Shown: piece after piece, positions 57,288-64,000 of the stretch
Position numbering within the stretch: position 1 is the stretch's first letter
Layout of the letters: every line of letters starts with the position of its first letter
NCBI GenBank assembly: GCA_021613535.1
Contig: CP075493.1
Span: forward strand, 14,136,001 to 14,200,000
DNA from: Adineta vaga
Taxonomy: Eukaryota; Rotifera
Reading direction: 5' to 3'
Length of the DNA stretch: 64,000 nt
Notes under the pieces: generated by a model
The model's input: the letters and a program-made list of their open reading frames with translations, nothing else
Told to the model about the DNA's origin: nothing
Database searches by the model: none
Position numbers and translations under genes: made by a program

Positions 57288-57761
57288 TTAAAAAGGTAAA
57301 CAAGGATCTTTGTAACCACAGCATTTGCAGGAACCTTTACTAAACTGTCCATTTGGTAAATAAGAAAAAGTAACTTGGTTATTCAAGAATGTATTAGCTT
57401 TGGATTGACAAAGGGACTGACATTGTTCTAACGTTCCAGTATAAACACCTGATAATAAATCACAACCGATACAAGAACATTTTTGAACTGCAAATGGGCC
57501 TGATGGTGTTGATGTTCGTCTTCTTCGACGTCCACTATCACAATATGTACAACCACCAGTACTAAATTGACCAGCAGGAAACCAAGTACATGTTGTAGCT
57601 TTGAAACCTCCTTGATATGCACGATTACATTCGCAATAACATTGCTCTATTGTTCCGCGATATCCCGATGCTGAAGATATTTTACATACACTTTCAATTC
57701 TAGATACCAAGGATGTTAGAAAAATAACAATAGTAACTATTGAAACCGTGTTTGAATGCAT
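57288..57761 (-). CDS. Secreted protein with two cysteine-rich repeats
   Basis: Single-exon ATG frame of 157 residues. Residues 1-24 form a signal peptide (VTIVIFLTSLVSRIES). The mature part has two related units of about 55 residues, both with GT-x-EQC, three or four cysteines and a P-x-GQFS-x-G-x-C end (WFPAGQFSTGGCTYC and YLPNGQFSKGSCKCC). A basic hinge (GRRRRRTS) lies between the units and could be a protease site that frees two peptides. A TATATAAG string lies about 70 bases upstream. I do not recognise the family and assign no function. Confidence 0.7.
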   Translation of the reverse strand: MHSNTVSIVTIVIFLTSLVSRIESVCKISSASGYRGTIEQCYCECNRAYQGGFKATTCTWFPAGQFSTGGCTYCDSGRRRRRTSTPSGPFAVQKCSCIGCDLLSGVYTGTLEQCQSLCQSKANTFLNNQVTFSYLPNGQFSKGSCKCCGYKDPCLPF

Positions 57762-58184
57762 TTTTATGGATGACTTTTTAGTAAACGATAATATAATATA
57801 AGAGTCATATCATACGTAAAATCATATGCTTATATAGCGATATTATAATTATGCAAATTAGTTTTTTTTATACGATTTTATATTCTAAACGTATAGTTGA
57901 AATTCGGAAGCATTTTATAATATTAACCGTTTTATTTTTACACGATAGATTGTATATAACTATTGCAAATAGAATGACTCTCGAGAGCGAAAAGAAATTC
58001 TTTTTTTTCTTCGCAAATATATTTATACCACCAGATGCAAGATTAACATTTATTTGTCATTCAATACTGTTTTCGGTGCGTTCTGTAATCCGTATTAAAA
58101 TACTCACTCTATTGACACTCGCATTTATGTTCTTCACGTTTTCAGATTCGAATTTGTTTTTTATGAGTATGTATTTTAGTATTG
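57762..58184. other. Divergent intergenic region
   Basis: Between the secreted protein and the zinc-finger gene. The plus-strand frame 57851-58192 overlaps the next start, is rich in phenylalanine and isoleucine from AT-rich DNA, and is rejected. TATATAAG on the minus strand at 57829-57838. Confidence 0.4.
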
Positions 58185-58541
58185 ATGGATGAAACTATTC
58201 TACGACAATATGAACATCGTGTAGGTTTTATTCTAACTGGTGATGCATTTTGCGATGGTTGTAATCATAGATTTGAAGAAGGAGAGATGGCATTTCGATG
58301 TTTGGAATGTAGTGGTTTTGTCTGTCCTGGAAGTGATAAACGTCCAGTTCGAGAAACAGAAGTAACAACTACGACTCGAATACAGGATGGTGCAGCCATT
58401 CAATTGACAACATCAGAAACAACATTATACAGTGGTTATGATCTATGCTTGACTTGTTCAAAGAAATCCAATGTGCATTCACATCATCGTTTTACATTAG
58501 CAGTCTATCGAAAGAAAAGTTCAACTTATGTATTTAAATAA
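58185..58541 (+). CDS. ZZ-like zinc finger protein
   Basis: A 118-residue single-exon frame starting at ATG 58185. It has paired cysteines in the order CDGC, CLEC, C (in GFVCPG), CLTC, ending in HSHHRF. That is C-x2-C, C-x2-C, C, C-x2-C and H-x-H(H), the ligand order of a ZZ zinc finger, with an unusual insert of about 40 residues rich in threonine (ETEVTTTTRIQDG) between the second and third pairs. ZZ fingers bind peptides and ubiquitin-pathway proteins. The protein is nearly all finger. Function unknown. Confidence 0.65.
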   Translation: MDETILRQYEHRVGFILTGDAFCDGCNHRFEEGEMAFRCLECSGFVCPGSDKRPVRETEVTTTTRIQDGAAIQLTTSETTLYSGYDLCLTCSKKSNVHSHHRFTLAVYRKKSSTYVFK

Positions 58542-58724
58542 ATTTGATTCGATTCTCTTCGTAGTATACATGGTTTTTGATCAAAGAATGCAAAATTAGA
58601 GATGACTTTATTAATCAGACAATTACATTCAGTAGTACTTTTCACATTCTAGCCATTTCACATAAGAATATCGAACATAAAAAAAAGAAAAATTTCTTGG
58701 ATTACTTTACAAAATAGTATAAAA
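58542..58724. other. Convergent intergenic, no gene seen
   Basis: Short AT-rich spacer between the 3-prime ends of the zinc-finger gene and the PLP-enzyme-like gene. Confidence 0.5.
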
Positions 58725-61083
58725 TTAAGCTCTTGAAGGCCATTGAGATGAATGACTGATAAAATTCTGTGACTCGCCAATATTACGTTTTATGATAATA
58801 TCATCCAAAGCTTGTAGAAGAATATCGACAAATCGTTTAACTTTTCCAGGATGTCCAGATCGATCAATTGAAATACGTAGACAACGATGATATGGTTGGC
58901 ATCGATTAAAATTCTCTTGAATAATTGAATCATTATATGATTTATTAACCGAAAATGGCACTAAAGGCCAAGCTAAATATGCATTGGAACGAGCTTCTAC
59001 TGCGCGTAATTTAATAAGATCATTGTTCTGTATTAATTCTATCACTTCTTTGAGATTGACCGCATTTTTACTTTTCATCAATGGATCATTTATGAGAAAT
59101 GAATCGAACGTATGACCTTGTTCTTTAAGTTTGGATGTAAGACAAGATAATAATTCATCTTCATTTTGTATGTTAATGAGTCTGATGATCACAATTGTAC
59201 CAGTTTCATCTTCAGTAAATTCAAATTGTACATGTTTTTCTGAAATCTTAATTGATGAAGATGAATTCTCTTCTTGATGATACGAATTAAATACGCTTCG
59301 AAGTTCTTTGAGAACAGATGAAGAATAGTCATGCCAGTTTGCTGAATTCAATAGATCTTCCATACCAAACGCAACATTGCTGTTCATCATATTGATGGTA
59401 CAATATAACTTTTAAAGAGAAAGAAAATGGATATGGATGAAAATGTGTGGGAATCAGTGGAATAATTAACAGTTATCTGCATTCTCATAATCAACTAACA
59501 GGATTTACGAATAAAACGAGCAACTCTTCAGATTGATAGTCTCAAGGTCGACGGACAGATTAGAAAATAAACTTCTCAATTGATTGAAATATAAATATGT
59601 TAGGTTTTATTCGAGATTTAATGATAAATCATTGGAATTCTAATAGACTTTGGTTAACGTAAGACATATTAGAACTATTCTAGGAAGAGTTTTCCCATCC
59701 AGTAACGAGTGCAAACTTTCATGATAGAAATAGTGTTCAAAACTTCAAATTTACATTCTTGATATTTACCTGAGCTAAAATATTGACAGGAAAACTAGTA
59801 GGCAGCATCATGTTTTTTCGAAGCTCGTTATGTTCTTTAGATAGTCGTTTGTTAATCAAACAGATTGCACCTGTCGTTGTAAAACGTTTGCTATAAATAA
59901 TAACATCCGCATCTTGATACGACTGTCCATCTTGACAAGCATCGACTATGGTCACTATCTTGCCGGGAAATGCTTTGAACAGTTCCCGATGGATTCGATC
60001 AACATCGATTCGAGCTCCAAAACGATTTTTTGATGTTAGTAGTATAATGATCAAGGGATTCGTTTGATTCCTTCTATTACAAATATTGTTGCATTGTTCG
60101 GTCAGTTTTTTTAGTATCCATTCAGTATTATAATCATCAGGATCTGTCATAGGTGAGCCAATAAATTGATCATTATTAAAAATCTGTTGAGCGGCATGTA
60201 CAAATAAGATATAATCAGATCCACTACTATTGATAAAAAATGTATTATTTCGATCACAAAAATAAAAATATAGTAAACATTGATCCACTATGCCTTTCGA
60301 CGTTGTTGATGGAAATAGATCATAATTTTTCCAATATTTCTTGCCTTCTTCACAAACTAATCGGTAAAGGACATCGAACAGATTGCATCGATTTTGCGTA
60401 TACAATGAGTCACGTTTGTTATAATAAGAAGTTAGTAGATCCGAGGTATTGTTTACTCTTTCAGAGAAAATAGGCCGTGCAGCACCTCCAAGGAAAATCG
60501 CTTCATTTTTTCGCTCGTTCCAACTCCATGCCTGTTCGATTTTGTTTAATTCTTCTTTATCTTGATAAGTTTTCAAATAGTCAACAAAATACTTAACTGT
60601 TTCATTTTGTAGTGAAACATATTTAGGAATCGTTCCGTCATAGTTTGATGGTTGAATTATTGATTCGGCTATTGCTTTGAAAAATATCTTCAACTTGTGC
60701 GCACCCAAATTGACGGCTTCGGTGGTTTCCCAATTGTTTTTAAATATATATATGATGTATCTAGCAATGAATTCAGCAGAATTCTAAAAATAACAACCGA
60801 AAATAATCAGGTAGAATATCGACGATCTTTTATCGATGATTATGTTTACCTTTGACTCTTTTAAAAAATTGCTTGCGACACGTATTCGTAACTGAGTCAC
60901 CAACGCCTCATGATTCAACAGTTGTTGTAATAAATGAGATTGTTGCTCGATACGGTGCCTTTCTCGTTCATTTTGACGAAAATGATCACTGCTGTTGGAC
61001 AAATCATTATCATTATATTTTCCATTGAATCCATCCAAGCTATCTCGTAGTTGGGTAACAATAGTTTCATAATCGCAAGCCAT
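58725..61083 (-). CDS. PLP-dependent-enzyme-like protein with long N-terminal extension
   Basis: Three exons, 61083-60850, 60783-59770 and 59408-58725, all phase 0, give 643 residues. The central part looks like a fold-type I PLP enzyme: SSGSDYILFVHAAQQIF (cofactor-loop form), NPLIIILLTSKNRFGARIDV, then IVDACQDG with an aspartate and DADVIIYSKRFTTTGAICL with a lysine near residue 377 that would hold PLP. The C-terminal CLRISIDRSGHPGKVKRFVD resembles the small-domain end. The first 150 residues are helical and match nothing I know. The last intron (361 bases) is longer than its neighbours but has a good pyrimidine tract. Substrate unknown; the lysine and aspartate alone do not prove activity. 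Confidence 0.6.
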
Positions 61084-61647
61084 ACTGATAAAATACTAAG
61101 TAACACTCTTGTAAAAATCATATTAGATTCGGTATTTATATCAGAATAATACCAGATTTCGAAATTTACTTCCGTCATGACATATAGCAGTTTCCCTGGA
61201 AAAAACCATATACAATGTTAATGTAATCTATGATAAGTGTTTATTTTTCTCCAGGGTTCTTTACATCTTGGGAAAACAATTCTCATCAGTTATTTTTTTG
61301 CTGTTCTGTATTTGGAGACACATGCATCAGAATTTTCTTTTTTTCCAACATAAGCTAAGTCATATTGATTTATGACTCATTGAGGGCTTGGCGAATTCCA
61401 ACTTCCTAGATATTCAAATAAAAAAATATAAAATAAATTTCCAGGTTATTCAAGTATACGGTGTGAGTGTGTGTATATCTTCTTAACTCACATCTACATC
61501 ATTTTACCCCTCTTCGCTCAATCGATATGTTCAGACACTTTAATTTTCAGTTGAAAATAAGTGAAATTTATTGTGAAATAAAAAGAAACTAGTCTCAGAA
61601 AATATTGAGATAATTAATATAAAACCTGATAAAAATTGCTGTTGGAT
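61084..61647. other. Intergenic, no gene seen
   Basis: Between the PLP-like gene start and the deacylase stop. Has a GTGTGAGTGTGTG run near 61460-61472. No coding pattern. Confidence 0.45.
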
Positions 61648-62145
61648 TTATCTATCAGTTGAAAATGAAAAGATTTGTCCATTTACGATTTTCAAGTAAT
61701 CTGCTACTTGCATAACAATAGATTGAGTTAATAGGCCGGCATTGAATGCGATCTTTTCGTTTCGCACGATACTCTCATCAATGAATAGATCAAATGGAAG
61801 AATGGGATGACCGAATGGTGGAACACTACCAGGAACCAACTCCGTGAATTTCAATAGTTCGTCATTAGTTGCAAATCGAAGTTCTTTTGCATTAAATCGT
61901 TCTTTGATCTTCTTTGAATCACATTTTTTCACTGCGCTAAGCACAAACAGATGAAACTGATCATCAACTTTCATTAAAAGAGCTTTTCCATCAATGAATA
62001 AGTCTTCACCACGTGCTACCGATGATTCTTCCGATGTATACGTAGCTTGATGTTGTATTTCTCGATAAACGATATTTCTTTCATCTAAGTACTGAAGTAA
62101 TGCTGTATGAACTTGGGTTTTGGTGACTGTAGAATTTATTGCCAT
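61648..62145 (-). CDS. YbaK/ProX-type aminoacyl-tRNA deacylase
   Basis: Single-exon frame of 165 residues. Free-standing YbaK-family proteins hydrolyse wrongly charged aminoacyl-tRNA (Ala- or Cys-tRNAPro). Seen: TYTSEESSVARGED (the TSE-x-x-A-x-RG start motif), KALLMKVDDQFHLFVL, DSKKIKERFNAKELRFATND, then LVPGSVPPFGHPILPFDLFID, AFNAG and SIVMQVADYL. The conserved lysine and the VPGSVPPFG loop are intact. Length and motif order match the bacterial and plant stand-alone form rather than the editing insertion in ProRS. No introns. A bacterial source is possible, but the family is also present in some eukaryotes. Confidence 0.88.
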   Translation of the reverse strand: MAINSTVTKTQVHTALLQYLDERNIVYREIQHQATYTSEESSVARGEDLFIDGKALLMKVDDQFHLFVLSAVKKCDSKKIKERFNAKELRFATNDELLKFTELVPGSVPPFGHPILPFDLFIDESIVRNEKIAFNAGLLTQSIVMQVADYLKIVNGQIFSFSTDR

Positions 62146-62687
62146 GTAAATCTAGAACAATCAAATTCTGGAAACGATATATGAATTGTCTATTAGATTG
62201 TGTTTTAAGCAAAGAAATTCAATGAAAACTTTTCGAATCCTGGCTTCAATAAGGAACAAGATCAGAAAGATGTTCGACAATGCAAATGTAGTCCCAATGC
62301 AACATTCAGCGTTCAGTTTACTTTTTCCTGAATTCCAACATAAAACCAGTCAAGAACATTTTATGAGTCATCGTTTTGTAGGCTTCCATGTGATGATGAA
62401 ATATTTTATGTAACAGCATCTTTTCCATGATGCCAACGTGGTATGAGTCAAGAACGTCTTATACATTATGCTTCACAGTGAAATGCGTAGAAGAAATACT
62501 TGATGCTTTCCACTTCTTCGGAAGTTTCTATTCGAATGGAAAGTAGGAAAAGATGATGAAAAACTGACATGAATATATTGGAGTTTTCCAATAATTGAGA
62601 CACGATGTCTATAAATTATAGAAGTGAAAACGTAGAACTCTGCAACTTTTTTATATTTGATAATCATTATATAGAATCTATTTTGAT
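62146..62687. other. Divergent intergenic region, no gene seen
   Basis: Between the deacylase start and the desaturase start. The plus-strand frame 62186-62413 has no assignable pattern and no splice partner. A near-repeat in the middle (CAAGAACATTTTATGAGTCA and a related string near 62450) is weak. Confidence 0.4.
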
Positions 62688-63958
62688 ATGTCCGCTCGCA
62701 ATCTGTCGAAGAAAGATCAAGCAGCATTCAAACGATACAAATTTGACGAAATCTTGATCAATAAAATAGCACAATATACGCTTATAAACAAAACAGATAA
62801 CTACCATGGTCCATTGGCTATAATTGAAGATTGGACAATCATCGTGTTATGTGCTATGATTTCGCAATACGTTTTCAATAATATTCATTTAAAATTCGCT
62901 TGGACTTTCGTTGATATTCCTGTTATTTGTATTATTGGAGCACGACAACGTGGCTTAGCACGAGGTTTACATGAGGCAACACACGGCTGTTTTGCTAGCA
63001 ACAAATATCTAAATTTTTTCCTTGGAACATTCTGTTCAGGGTATGTTATATTTCAAAGTTTTTATGGTTATCAAACATCTCATGTGAAAAATCATCATCC
63101 ATATCTTGGTACAGATCGAGATCCTGATTATGTACGTAACATATATTTACATGATGCGATTGTGTATGAAAATTTTTTATTTTTCTCTATAGCAAGGATT
63201 GAAAGAAAATAATATATGCGGTATCAATAGATCAACTGCTAATGTGAAACGTTATTTACGAAGTTTATTTCTACCAAGTGCTTCTGTTAATTATTTGTTG
63301 TACTTAATTAAATATCGAATCTGGACAAAGGTTAGTAACCGATGAAAATGAAAACCTATAGCTATAGATATTGTTTTAGGATGATGATCACTACGAAACA
63401 CTCATACGCTGTATATATCTTGGTAGTCTTGTATCAATTTTTTTCCATAGTGGAAATATATTACTGTTGTTATTGTATTGGATTATTCCATATTTCACCA
63501 CTCATATGTGGATTGGATCATTCATTGAACTTATGGAACACTATCCGATGGTAATCTACCGATAGTTTAAAGAGTCAATGCTTAACATTTGTTTTTAGAT
63601 CGAGACTGCTCCTCGTATTGATATATTTATGACACGAAATCGATTGTGTGGATGGTTTTGGAATTTTTTCTTCGGTGTACACAATGAACAGTATCATCTC
63701 GTAAAGTTTTTCTATTTCATTTTCAATCTATATGATTTACATGAGTTTATTCAAGGTACATCATTTGTTTCCCAAAGTGCCTGAATGGGAATATCATAAT
63801 GTTCATCGTATTTTAATGCAAGATTCCACATATGCTAACCTACATGAAAAACTGGTGAGTAGTTGACAATCTGTCAAATATATATCAAATCATGCTTTCG
63901 CTTTTTCTAGGGATGGAAAAATTTAATGAAGGAAATTATTGAAGTAGACGAAAAGTAA
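62688..63958 (+). CDS. Membrane fatty-acid desaturase, intact copy
   Basis: Six exons, 62688-63131, 63193-63330, 63380-63550, 63599-63700, 63756-63854 and 63911-63958, all joined in phase 0, give 333 residues. The protein belongs to the membrane di-iron FA_desaturase fold. All three histidine boxes are present: HEATH (95-99), HVKNHH (132-137) and HLVHH (284-288). Several hydrophobic helices lie between them. Family members insert double bonds or hydroxyls into lipid chains at the ER; the exact substrate cannot be told. Exon 1 has the unusual ARQRGLARGLHEATHG segment. An old, broken paralogue lies on the other strand at 445-1577. The gene ends 43 bases before the window edge with a TAA. Confidence 0.92.
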
Positions 63959-64000
63959 CCTTTTATGTTTTCTAATACTGTCGAATACTTTATAATAAAA

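Noticed and set aside
62186-62413. Plus-strand 75-codon frame before the desaturase
   Set aside because: No domain, no splice link to the desaturase exon 1, which has its own ATG matching the paralogue.
1-64000. CRISPR arrays, bacterial operons, rRNA or tRNA genes
   Set aside because: No regularly spaced direct repeats, no ribosome-binding-site architecture and no clear tRNA or rRNA signatures were seen; splice sites throughout show a eukaryotic genome.

Overview
This window looks like nuclear DNA of a bdelloid rotifer. It is AT-rich and gene-dense. Genes are split by short GT-AG introns, mostly about 55-130 bases. It carries animal-type genes (P2X channel, alpha-arrestin, SLC52 and SLC25 carriers, cullin, fucosyltransferase, orphan 7TM receptors). 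It also carries families seen in bdelloids (ADP-ribosyltransferase fused to TPR repeats, membrane-anchored Kelch propellers, F-box and M28 families) and several bacterial-looking genes that have animal introns. The species cannot be fixed from the sequence alone.

Layout. 0.4-2.8 kb is a graveyard: a decayed fatty-acid desaturase (-), the tail of a class V aminotransferase (-) and a broken proline dehydrogenase (+). 3.4-7.1 kb holds an alpha-arrestin and a riboflavin transporter. 7.3-9.1 kb is a Kelch gene with an orphan Kelch exon. 10.3-10.8 kb is an NHL-propeller remnant. 11.3-12.9 kb is a ten-exon P2X receptor that single-frame ORF calling does not show. 14.4-16.8 kb has a cysteine-rich secreted peptide with a nonsense codon 2 and a UDP-glycosyltransferase. 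18.7-21.8 kb has a type II membrane protein with DCGG modules, convergent with a second membrane Kelch gene. 22.4-24.7 kb is an ADP-ribosyltransferase/TPR pseudogene. 25.6-26.8 kb is a bacterial-type DEDDh exonuclease. 28.0-33.9 kb contains a GH78 alpha-L-rhamnosidase (one base short of intact) and a membrane-anchored amidase. 34.9-36.0 kb is a 7TM receptor. 37.2-40.0 kb is a cullin with a tandemly duplicated segment and one frameshift. 40.5-44.3 kb has a small DUF4476 protein and an OafA/YrhL-type acyltransferase with two lesions. 44.7-49.0 kb has a receptor fragment, two 7TM receptors and a mitochondrial carrier. 50.7-54.8 kb has an M28 peptidase pseudogene, a GT10 fucosyltransferase and an F-box remnant. 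54.9-64.0 kb has another 7TM receptor, an N-truncated ubiquitin-like protein, a cysteine-rich secreted protein, a ZZ-like zinc finger protein, a PLP-enzyme-like protein, a YbaK-type deacylase and an intact fatty-acid desaturase.

There is no operon logic; genes sit as independent units on both strands. Three themes stand out. First, many genes carry only one or two disabling changes (rhamnosidase, cullin, acyltransferase, secreted peptide), so either genes are dying here or the assembly has base errors; read support would decide. Second, several genes look acquired from bacteria and then given introns and membrane anchors. Third, the 9-mer TTGAGGGTG occurs five times, all intergenic, and four copies lie in sense orientation 28-312 bases past a stop codon. 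The two desaturase copies lie in opposite orientation near the two ends of the window.
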